From IMG/VR virus record IMGVR_UViG_3300036846_001033, positions 1-38,214 of that record: DNA of 38,214 bases; one strand, written 5' to 3'. The stretch comes from a virus. Made by a program: the position numbers and the translations under genes. Positions 24,195 to 29,804 of this stretch are shown here, in pieces. The number at the start of each line of letters is the position of its first letter. Within the stretch, counting starts at the first letter, position 1. The notes beneath the pieces were generated by a model. That model ran no database searches. It was not told the origin of the DNA and saw nothing but the letters and a program-made list of their open reading frames with translations.

Positions 24195-24393
24195 CATGTG
24201 TAGTTCAGAAATCAACGCGGAAATGCGCGTGGCGATCAGAGAGTTAGCGCAGGAACTGAACCTTTCCGAGCCGGCTTTTAGGGCTCACCCCGAGGTCTTC
24301 CCGGAGTCGTTTATGTCAGCGGCCAACAGAAGACCGACATTGAGTAACCACTGCCGCGAGGGTTGCGGGCCGCCCATCAGCAGCAGGTCATGA
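24195..24393 (+). CDS. Possible small gene convergent with the repressor
   Basis: A 65-residue frame from ATG 24195 whose first 30 residues (MCSSEINAEMRVAIRELAQE, LNLSEPAF) read like a helical protein, while the last third overlaps the 3' end of the repressor gene on the other strand. The frame is also open upstream to a GTG at 24065, four bases after the predicted transcription start. GGAGG lies too far from ATG 24195 to be decisive. It may be a real control protein or only a leader/antisense transcript. Confidence 0.3.
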
Positions 24394-24884
24394 AGCCGCC
24401 GCGCGAGCCTGGCGGTCTGCGCTGGCGGCGGCCGATCGTGCGTCCGTGAATAGATTTCGATGGCGACCTCGATGGCGTATTCGAGCAGGTCAATCGGCGC
24501 CGGCGGTTCAGCTTCCGCCTCTGGCGCATCGCGCGGTTTGCGCCGGTCACGCGACTGCGCGTTGGGCGAGACGTGGGCTCTCGGCATGCGGCCCTCCGCC
24601 CCGATCAGCTGATCGATCGACCATCCCAGCGCGGCGGCGATGGCCTCCACCTTGTCGCGCCGCCAGCCGACGGTGGGAACTTCCGACAAATAGGTCTTGT
24701 TGACCCCCGCCTCGCGATAGACCTGGGCCAGTGATTTGCCGAGCTCGGCGGCTCGGCGCTCCGCGCGGAGCTTCACGGGATACTGACTGTCTCGCACTTC
24801 CCCTATTGTCTGCGGTTTGCTTTGGCCTGTTGAGATGAGAACCACCTCACCGCCCGACGCCGGAATTCGTCCCACTACCGGCAC
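24285..24884 (-). CDS. CI-like phage repressor (XRE family)
   Basis: A 199-residue frame with an XRE-type helix-turn-helix at about residues 38-90: LRAERRAAELGKSLAQVYREAGVNKTYLSEVP, then RDKVEAIAAALGWSIDQLIG. After a basic/acidic linker the C-terminal half is helical (IDLLEYAIEVAIEIYSRTHD ... LARRLHDLLLMGG), with no visible S24 self-cleavage motif. It is transcribed away from the Cro-like gene, and a CCGGGA/TCCCGG operator lies between them. No ATG occurs near the N-terminus, so a GTG is used; 24884 is the outermost, later GTGs are possible. It is the best candidate for the immunity repressor. Confidence 0.75.
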   Translation of the reverse strand: MPVVGRIPASGGEVVLISTGQSKPQTIGEVRDSQYPVKLRAERRAAELGKSLAQVYREAGVNKTYLSEVPTVGWRRDKVEAIAAALGWSIDQLIGAEGRMPRAHVSPNAQSRDRRKPRDAPEAEAEPPAPIDLLEYAIEVAIEIYSRTHDRPPPAQTARLARRLHDLLLMGGPQPSRQWLLNVGLLLAADINDSGKTSG

Positions 24885-24897
24885 CGGGAATCGACCC

Positions 24898-24926
24898 TTG
24901 AGTGTCCGGGATTTCCCGGATAGGCT
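24898..24926 (+). promoter_or_regulatory. Promoter of the Cro-like gene with operator in the spacer
   Basis: TTGAGT (24898-24903), a 17-base spacer, and TAGGCT (24921-24926). The spacer holds TCCGGG-ATTT-CCCGGA (24905-24920). Aligned with the left promoter the two share GTCCGGGAwTTCCCGGwTAGG almost base for base, so one protein should control both. The first ATG follows the -10 by ten bases, giving an almost leaderless mRNA. Confidence 0.75.
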
Positions 24927-24936
24927 TTCCGGCGTG

Positions 24937-25206
24937 ATGCTGGTTTTCTCAATGAAACAACTCCTCTCATTGGCGGAAACCTACGCCAGTGCGACGAGCA
25001 CCTCGACGATCTCCCTGGCGGAAAAGATTTCCGGCAACTGGAAACTCTTCACGCAGATCAAATCCGGCAAGGCCTGCACCGCCAAAACGGCGGAAGCCGC
25101 AACCGAATGGTTCCTCGACAACTGGCCCGAGGATATCGCCTGGCCGCATGACCAGGTCCCGGATCTGCGTCAATACAAACGCGACCTCGAACTGGTGCGC
25201 GGATAA
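24937..25206 (+). CDS. Cro-like small HTH DNA-binding protein
   Basis: 89 residues from ATG 24937 (or 74-84 from ATG 24952). It resembles a family of small HTH proteins of alphaproteobacteria and their phages: LLSLAETYASATSTSTISLAEKISGNWKLFTQIKSG, then CTAKTAEAATEWFLDNWPED. It is divergent from the repressor and lies behind an operator-bearing promoter, so it is a plausible Cro counterpart that lowers repressor expression and allows lytic growth. No classical ribosome binding site is seen. Confidence 0.75.
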   Translation: MLVFSMKQLLSLAETYASATSTSTISLAEKISGNWKLFTQIKSGKACTAKTAEAATEWFLDNWPEDIAWPHDQVPDLRQYKRDLELVRG

Positions 25207-25211
25207 GCAAA

Positions 25212-25228
25212 ACCGCCTCGGAGGCGGT
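25212..25228 (+). terminator. Weak terminator-like hairpin after the Cro-like gene
   Basis: ACCGCC and GGCGGT pair around TCGGA six bases after the stop. Only a mixed GT-rich tail (CGTGTTGG) follows, not a T-run, so termination would be partial; it may serve as an attenuator before the right operon. Confidence 0.4.
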
Positions 25229-25283
25229 CGTGTTGGGGTGGTACCTCTTGGGGATAACCGGGCCATCACACCGAAATTATTAT

Positions 25284-25319
25284 CCGGAAATTTCCGGTTT
25301 GTCCAGAACATGGGATAAT
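25284..25319 (+). promoter_or_regulatory. Right early promoter with operator-like dyad
   Basis: The perfect 14-base dyad CCGGAAATTTCCGG (25284-25297) overlaps the -35 position (TTTCCG at 25291-25296) of a GATAAT -10 (25314-25319), 17 bases apart. It is a variant of the CCGGGA/TCCCGG operators. The promoter lies just upstream of the VRR-NUC gene, whose leader begins about 25326. Confidence 0.6.
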
Positions 25320-25339
25320 GACGGGGGAGTCTATCCGGT

Positions 25340-25810
25340 ATGGCATCCACGACCGGGACAGCGGCACGCTCCCGTCCATCCCGTCCCTTCCGCCTCACCG
25401 CCCCGGCGCCGCTCGAGCGCGACATCCACGCCAGCTGCGCCCGCGCCCTCGACCTCCTCCTCCAGCCCCCGGCGCTGTGGTGGACCTACCCCGCCGGCGC
25501 CGCGCAACTCTCCCCGCAGCAACAGGCGGCCTATTCCCGCATCGGTTTGAAGCGCGGCCTCCCCGACATCATGGTGCTCCACGGCACGCTCTACGGGATC
25601 GAACTCAAACGCCGCGGCGGCCGGGTCTCCAAGACAAAGATCGTCCACACCCGGCGCGGCACCCCGCGCGAACTCCTCGGCCAGGAGGACATGTTCCCGC
25701 GCCTCATCGCCGCCGGGATGACCGAGATCGCCATCGCCCACTCGGTCGACGAGGTGCTCGCTCACCTCCAGCGCTGGGGGGTGCCATTGAGAGGGAGGGT
25801 CGCGGCATGA
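25340..25810 (+). CDS. VRR-NUC domain nuclease
   Basis: 156 residues with the VRR-NUC (PD-(D/E)XK superfamily) core: KRGLPDIMVLHGTLYGIELKRRGG, where the D of LPDI and E-x-K of IELK are catalytic, then GQEDMFPRLIAAGMTEIAIAHSVDEVL as the C-terminal alpha-beta part. GGGGGAG lies nine bases before ATG 25340. VRR-NUC enzymes cut branched or double-strand DNA; as first gene of the right operon it may process replication or recombination intermediates. A role as the nuclease partner of RecT is possible but unproven. Confidence 0.85.
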   Translation: MASTTGTAARSRPSRPFRLTAPAPLERDIHASCARALDLLLQPPALWWTYPAGAAQLSPQQQAAYSRIGLKRGLPDIMVLHGTLYGIELKRRGGRVSKTKIVHTRRGTPRELLGQEDMFPRLIAAGMTEIAIAHSVDEVLAHLQRWGVPLRGRVAA

Positions 25811-26001
25811 ACGCCATGGAACTCGCGAAGATCATGAACCTGCCACGCGACACCGACATCACCTCCCTCTTGATCCGCGCCGCCCTCACCTCCCCCGCCG
25901 CCGCCGAGATCCTCACCACCCGCAGCCTGCGCTTCCTCGACCAGCGCCGCCACGCCGTCGCCGAGGTCGTCGCCCTGCTCCAGGCGAGGACCGCCGCATG
26001 A
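25807..26001 (+). CDS. Small helical protein, member of a tandem paralogous pair (1)
   Basis: 64 residues, ATG overlapping the VRR-NUC stop (ATGA). Core: DITSLLIRAALTSPAAAEIL, then RSLRFLDQRRHAVAEVVALL. The next gene has the same pattern (GITTLLLRAAVMYPEVGDEL ... DRYQAVTDAVKLI), so these are duplicated copies of one helical family. Function unknown; because both are expressed with the nuclease they could be accessory subunits. Confidence 0.65.
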   Translation: MNAMELAKIMNLPRDTDITSLLIRAALTSPAAAEILTTRSLRFLDQRRHAVAEVVALLQARTAA

Positions 26002-26228
26002 CCCCGATCCAGCGGCTGCAACAACTAACCATGACCCCAAACACCTACGGCATCACCACCCTGCTCCTGCGCGCCGCGGTGATGTACCCCGAGGTTGGCG
26101 ACGAACTGTGCGGCCGCAACATCCGCGGCCAGCACGACCGCTACCAGGCCGTCACCGACGCGGTGAAGCTGATCGACGGCGACACTTCACCTGTGACCAA
26201 TGGAGCCACCGATGCCCTCCAAGTCTAA
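25998..26228 (+). CDS. Small helical protein, tandem paralogous pair (2)
   Basis: 76 residues, ATGA overlap with the upstream paralogue. Shares the xIT(S/T)LLxRAAxxxP motif and AVxxxVxLI ending with the neighbour, at clearly less than full identity. The C-terminus (DTSPVTNGATDALQV) overlaps the start of the following small gene. Function unknown. Confidence 0.65.
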   Translation: MTPIQRLQQLTMTPNTYGITTLLLRAAVMYPEVGDELCGRNIRGQHDRYQAVTDAVKLIDGDTSPVTNGATDALQV

Positions 26229-26367
26229 ACCCCAGGCCCGGTTGATGGCTGCGGCCGCGCACAACCCCGCCTTCGCCAAAAAGGCCGGCATCCCGGTGAA
26301 GGTCGCGAAGGAGTTCAACACCGCCGACGCCAAGACCGGCATCCTGCGGAAGAAGAAAGGTAAGTGA
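26212..26367 (+). CDS. Small basic phage protein (51 residues)
   Basis: 51 residues. GGAG sits six bases ahead of ATG 26212. The product, MPSKSKPQARLMAAAAHNPAFAKKAGIPVKVAKEF, resembles a small basic protein very common in phages (SKSKxQxRLM ... GIPxKVAKEF). Overlaps the previous gene by 17 bases and the next start (GTGA). Function unknown. Confidence 0.7.
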   Translation: MPSKSKPQARLMAAAAHNPAFAKKAGIPVKVAKEFNTADAKTGILRKKKGK

Positions 26368-26588
26368 CCACCGAGAAAGAAGTGCAGTTCTACCTGCGCT
26401 GTCTCCGAGCGGCGCCGCCCCAACAACATCATCCTGATGAGGAACACATGAAGGCCAAACCTTCCACCCGCTCCGACACCGCCCAGGACCGCGCCATCGT
26501 CACCCGCGGCGTCCACCAGCACGAAGCCAACCTACACAAAGGAAAACCCAAAACCAAGCTCAAGCTCGGCGGCAAGAAAGGCAAGTGA
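26364..26588 (+). CDS. Small basic phage protein with KPKTKLKLGGK tail
   Basis: 74 residues from GTG 26364 (overlapping the upstream stop); a shorter start at ATG 26448 with GAGGA just upstream would give 46 residues, MKAKPSTRSDTAQDRAIVTRG, which matches the usual length of the phage family ending HKGKPKTKLKLGGK. The two alternatives cannot be separated by eye. Basic C-terminus suggests nucleic acid binding. Confidence 0.6.
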   Translation: MTTEKEVQFYLRCLRAAPPQQHHPDEEHMKAKPSTRSDTAQDRAIVTRGVHQHEANLHKGKPKTKLKLGGKKGK

Positions 26589-26591
26589 ACC

Positions 26592-27635
26592 ATGCCGATA
26601 GTCCCAATCGGTAGCAATCTCGGCTTGCGGGGGCGCGTGTTCCAAACGGGCTGGGAATTGCCTGCCGACCTATCTGAAACCGATTGGCAAGCTGCCGGTG
26701 AGGTGCTCGGTAAGGTCGAGCGCAGCGTGTCATGGTGGATTGGCGATTGGTGGGCCTACGGCGAGGCCACGTATGGCGACCGCAAAGCCATCATCGATGC
26801 CGACGATTGGCAAGGGCCGGCGTTCCAAACGGCGGCGAATGCCGCAACGGTGTGCAGGATGTTTGAAACTTCCCGGCGCCGGGAAATTCTTTCATTTTCT
26901 CACCACGCTGAAGTAGCGGGGCTCGCCGCCGCCGCCGCCGACCGCTGGCTGGACTGGTGTGAAGAAACCATCGCCGAAACCGGCAAGCCGCGGTCGACAC
27001 GTGAATTGCGCGCTGCGGTGAACCAAGCGCGACGGCTGACAAACGGTCATGACCTAGTCACTGACCCTTGCACCGTTGACGATCTCTATAGCCTCATCGA
27101 CAGCGCCAAAAAGTTTGGCTGCATCTATGCCGATCCGCCGTGGTCATACGACAACCAAGCGACGCGCGCCAGCACCGACAATCACTACGAAACGATGAGC
27201 GTCGATGAGATTGCGGCCTTACCAATTGCCGAATTGGCCGCCGACGCGGCGCATCTTCATTTATGGACAACCAACGCTTTTCTGTTCGAGAGCGAAAAAA
27301 TCATCACGGCGTGGGGGTTCAAATTTCGCGCAACCTTCACTTGGATCAAGCCCGATATGGGCATCGGTAATTACTGGCGGAACGCGCACGAAATCATGCT
27401 GACGGCGGTGCGCGGTGATGCGACACGATTCGATGACCATTCGCTGTTGTCGTGGCTGCAGTGCGCGCGCGGCGAGCATAGCGCAAAGCCGGAAGAAGTG
27501 CGGCACCGGCTGATGCGCGCAAGCCGTGGTCCCTACCTCGAATTGTTTGCGCGCCGGCAAGAACCAGTATCGGGTTGGACGTTTTGGGGCAATCAAATTG
27601 AACGCGACCTCTTTCGTCAGAGGACCGCAGAATGA
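26592..27635 (+). CDS. MT-A70 family N6-adenine methyltransferase with N-terminal accessory domain
   Basis: 347 residues. The C-terminal half is an MT-A70 methyltransferase: catalytic DPPW at residues 181-184 (YADPPWSYDN), TNAFLFESEKIITAWGF, and the end SRGPYLELFARR ... GWTFWGNQI. It should methylate adenine N6 in DNA. The N-terminal 150 residues (IGDWWAYGEATYGDRKAI, then LSFSHHAEVAGLAAAAADRWLDW) match a domain seen in actinobacterial and alphaproteobacterial phage proteins that probably recognises DNA. Start and stop overlaps link it to the small genes and the nuclease-like gene. Uses: protecting phage DNA, or modification beside its neighbour. Confidence 0.85.
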   Translation: MPIVPIGSNLGLRGRVFQTGWELPADLSETDWQAAGEVLGKVERSVSWWIGDWWAYGEATYGDRKAIIDADDWQGPAFQTAANAATVCRMFETSRRREILSFSHHAEVAGLAAAAADRWLDWCEETIAETGKPRSTRELRAAVNQARRLTNGHDLVTDPCTVDDLYSLIDSAKKFGCIYADPPWSYDNQATRASTDNHYETMSVDEIAALPIAELAADAAHLHLWTTNAFLFESEKIITAWGFKFRATFTWIKPDMGIGNYWRNAHEIMLTAVRGDATRFDDHSLLSWLQCARGEHSAKPEEVRHRLMRASRGPYLELFARRQEPVSGWTFWGNQIERDLFRQRTAE

Positions 27636-28264
27636 ACGGCTTCGACAGCGCGCGGCAGGTCGAGCGCCGGGCCGTCGAGCGGTTGTTACCGTTCCTGAAA
27701 GAACGTGCCTATGACGGGCGCTTTGTGTTGACCAACAAGGGACCGCTCGCCCGTCACCTGCAAACGACTGTCGGTGACGTTTTGTTGAACAGCGACCCCG
27801 ATCAAATTTGGGGCATCGAAATCAAAGCGGAGGAAGAGGAGCGCTGGGGCAATTTCTTTCTCGAATTATTCAGCAATCGGAAGTGGGGGACGCCTGGTTG
27901 GATGGTGACCCTGCAATCCGACCTGCTCTTTTATTATTTTCTCGACACCGATCGATTGTATGTCATGAACCTTCCCAGGCTTCAATGCTGGGCCTTCAGC
28001 GACGGCCAACTCTGGCGACATCCACAAAAACGGCAGAACAAATACGCTCAACTCAATGACACTTGGGGCGCGTGCGTTCCAATCAAACGCATCCAGCGTG
28101 AAGTCGGGTTTAAGGTGCTGCACCCAACCCAGCTTCAATTGCCGCTCGACAATGACCCGGTGCCGCGGGTGCCATACCCGCCGCCGCCACCGCGTCTGTG
28201 GGAGAACACCCGTGAGCTTGCTGGTTTGCGTGTCTTGCGCTCGATATTGGGTCACGCACCATGA
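27632..28264 (+). CDS. PD-(D/E)XK-like nuclease or DNA-binding protein
   Basis: 210 residues. A PD-(D/E)XK-like core is visible: Asp49 in TTVGDVLLN, Glu63 and Lys65 in IWGIEIKAE, then an acidic helix (EEEERWGNFFLELFSNRKWGT), with PGWMVTLQSDLLFYYFLDTDRLYVM as the following strand-helix pair. ATG 27632 overlaps the methyltransferase stop (ATGA). The residues could form an active nuclease, so with the MT-A70 enzyme it may make a restriction-modification-like pair; related single proteins occur in other phages without a methyltransferase, so a resolvase or single-strand nuclease role is an alternative. Confidence 0.6.
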   Translation: MNGFDSARQVERRAVERLLPFLKERAYDGRFVLTNKGPLARHLQTTVGDVLLNSDPDQIWGIEIKAEEEERWGNFFLELFSNRKWGTPGWMVTLQSDLLFYYFLDTDRLYVMNLPRLQCWAFSDGQLWRHPQKRQNKYAQLNDTWGACVPIKRIQREVGFKVLHPTQLQLPLDNDPVPRVPYPPPPPRLWENTRELAGLRVLRSILGHAP

Positions 28265-28920
28265 CACCACCCCTCGTCCCGCCCGACACCGTCATCCCCC
28301 GCCTGCCGTGGGTCCCGATCTATGCCGACCGCCTGTGGGAAAGCAACTTCTGGGGCGTCGCCACCGACGCCGAGTTCCGCGCCGCGTTCTGCCTCTGGCT
28401 CAAGTCGTGGAACCAGAAACCGCCCGGCTCGCTCCCCACCGACGACCGCATCCTCTGTCGGCTCGCCGAGCTCGGTGGCAACCTCAGAAAATGGAAAAAG
28501 GTCAAACCGGTTGCCCTGCGACATTGGATCCAATGTGACGACGGCCGGCTGTATCATCCGACAATTTCGGAACTCGTACTCGATGCTCACGAAAAACTCC
28601 GACGCGGACAAGAACGGACCTCGGCAGCAACGGCAAACCGTTGGAATGGTTCAAATACTAATGTCCGTAACGGTGACCGTAACGCACTCCGTAACGGTGA
28701 CCGTAACGACCATCCTCACGGATCCGTCGACGGAGACGACCTTAAGATAGAGAAGAAATCCCCCCCTAAATCCCCCCCACGACATGGGGGGGACCAAGGC
28801 TTTTCTAAAAATGGGGTAGGGGGGCCTCACCAGCCGACGCCGATCAATCCCAAAATCCTCCACCACACCGATCCCTGCCACTGCGACAACTGCACCCGAT
28901 GGGCAGCCCTCCACCCATGA
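28261..28920 (+). CDS. DUF1376 (YdaU-like) replication initiation-type protein
   Basis: 219 residues. The N-terminal 115 match DUF1376: WVPIYADRLWESNFWGVATDAEFRAAFCLWLKSWNQKPPGSLP, then LCRLAELGGNLRKWKKVKPVALRHWI and the DGRLYHPTISELV strand. Such genes sit where lambda O or DnaT genes lie and are thought to recruit replication machinery. The rest is low-complexity and basic, encoding RNGDRNxLRNGDRN from DNA iterons, then a proline-rich stretch and a C-terminal CHCDNC-like pair. The ATG overlaps the nuclease stop (ATGA). The combination of repeats inside a replication protein gene is typical for a phage origin. Confidence 0.75.
   Translation: MTPPLVPPDTVIPRLPWVPIYADRLWESNFWGVATDAEFRAAFCLWLKSWNQKPPGSLPTDDRILCRLAELGGNLRKWKKVKPVALRHWIQCDDGRLYHPTISELVLDAHEKLRRGQERTSAATANRWNGSNTNVRNGDRNALRNGDRNDHPHGSVDGDDLKIEKKSPPKSPPRHGGDQGFSKNGVGGPHQPTPINPKILHHTDPCHCDNCTRWAALHP
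28665..28708. repeat. Four direct iterons, putative replication origin
   Basis: CCGTAACG occurs four times at exactly 12-base spacing (28665, 28677, 28689, 28701), giving an array in the middle of the DUF1376 gene. An A-rich stretch (28741-28759) follows, as a candidate unwinding region. The layout parallels the lambda ori inside gene O. Confidence 0.7.
28771..28793. repeat. Perfect 9-base hairpin of C- and G-runs beside the iterons
   Basis: TCCCCCCCA pairs with TGGGGGGGA around loop CGACA. A further C-run lies upstream and G-runs (GGGG, GGGGGG) downstream at about 28812-28825. Such an extruding, GC-rich element near iterons could serve as a primase or helicase loading site; it is inside the coding frame. 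Confidence 0.7.
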
Positions 28921-29240
28921 TCACCATCTCCCTCAGCATGGCCCCCAACTCACAGACCAAAGAGAGACCCACAAAGTGGGTCGCTCAATGCACCGTCGAC
29001 GGCAAATCCTTCGCCGCCACATCCCGCATGAACCCCTGCTCCGACCTCGCCAGAGCCTTGGTTGCCGCCAATATCCCAGACCAACCCGTCCAACGCTGGA
29101 ACGAAAAACTCAATCACTGGGCCCTCCGCTGGAAATCCCTCCACACCATGGCACAGTGGATGATCATCGATCCCCCCTCCTCATACCTCCACCGCGTCAA
29201 ATACAAACCCCCACCCAAAAACTGGGCCATAACCGAATAA
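28917..29240 (+). CDS. Unknown protein, last gene of the right early operon
   Basis: ATG 28917 overlaps the DUF1376 stop (ATGA). The 107-residue product has WVAQCTVDGKSFAATSRMNPCSDLARALVAANIPDQPVQRW, then LNHWALRWKSLHTMAQWMI; Trp-rich with no motif recognised. The pattern (beta hairpin then helices) is compatible with a small DNA- or RNA-binding fold. It is followed by a non-coding convergent region. Confidence 0.65.
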   Translation: MITISLSMAPNSQTKERPTKWVAQCTVDGKSFAATSRMNPCSDLARALVAANIPDQPVQRWNEKLNHWALRWKSLHTMAQWMIIDPPSSYLHRVKYKPPPKNWAITE

Positions 29241-29620
29241 CCATCCCACCCTTTTTTGCAAACACCCTACCCTCCGACCTACCACATTACCCACAAAACC
29301 AATCCAGCGCCAAAATACCCCCGATGCCTACCTACAAACCAGATGCAACCTTCGGGCGAAAAAGATCAGAGCTCATAAAATTTGCGAGGGGGTAGTCGAT
29401 AAGAGGTGGGACCCCCATCGGCGGCGGGCGGGTGGCAGGGGTGGGCGGTGACGGTCGCAGCTCACGGAGGGTCGATTGACCAGCTCGAAACGGCTCGATC
29501 AGTCACCGAATGATGGGTACAAGTATGGGTCAGCCGATCGGCTGTCGACCAATACCTTTAATATTGCTCGCATAATCACTCGAGTGAGGCGGAGACCATA
29601 TCCGCCGCATTGCCGAGAAC
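29241..29620. other. Convergent intergenic region with G-quadruplex motif, no firm gene
   Basis: About 380 bases between the right operon and the micro-ORFs, with no supported gene. It contains a T-run after the last early stop (29250-29257), a weak 23-codon frame at 29324-29395 without ribosome binding site, a canonical + strand G-quadruplex pattern GGG-C-GGG-N5-GGGG-T-GGG at 29426-29445, and the perfect dyad CAGCCGATCGGCTG at 29531-29544. Confidence 0.5.
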
Positions 29621-29665
29621 ATGACGGAAACACTCCTTAAATACCGCGCGGTTGCGCGCGTGTGA
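29621..29665 (+). CDS. Possible 14-residue micro-ORF
   Basis: ATG 29621 gives MTETLLKYRAVARV; the codons just before it (GGDHIRRIAEN) also read like protein but lie behind an in-frame stop. Its stop overlaps the GTG of the next small frame, suggesting translational coupling or the remnant of a decayed gene. No ribosome binding site is convincing. Confidence 0.25.
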   Translation: MTETLLKYRAVARV

Positions 29666-29802
29666 GTATCGATCGGTTCGTTGGTTGTAGTGAATTGAGT
29701 TTTGATGGTCGCAGCCGATATCCCGGAAACCGTTTTTCGGAGCGGCGGGAGGAGCTCGCCGGGATGGCGCAACAGCTAGCAGCAAGGATCGAGGACGATT
29801 GA
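29662..29802 (+). CDS. Possible small gene (46 residues) facing the tail fibre gene
   Basis: GTG 29662 overlaps the preceding micro-ORF stop. The product (VSIDRFVGCSELSFDGRSRY, then ERREELAGMAQQLAARIEDD) has a charged amphipathic C-terminal helix and normal codon composition for this genome, ending two bases short of the convergent tail fibre stop. Too short for a family call; real expression is uncertain. Confidence 0.35.
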   Translation: MSIDRFVGCSELSFDGRSRYPGNRFSERREELAGMAQQLAARIEDD

Positions 29803-29804
29803 GC

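Noticed and set aside
28665-28708. CRISPR array
   Set aside because: Repeat units are 8 bases at 12-base spacing without unique spacers; iterons fit better.
28750-28830. Programmed frameshift at the C-runs
   Set aside because: The DUF1376 frame continues through without a break and no overlapping product with recognisable sequence begins there.
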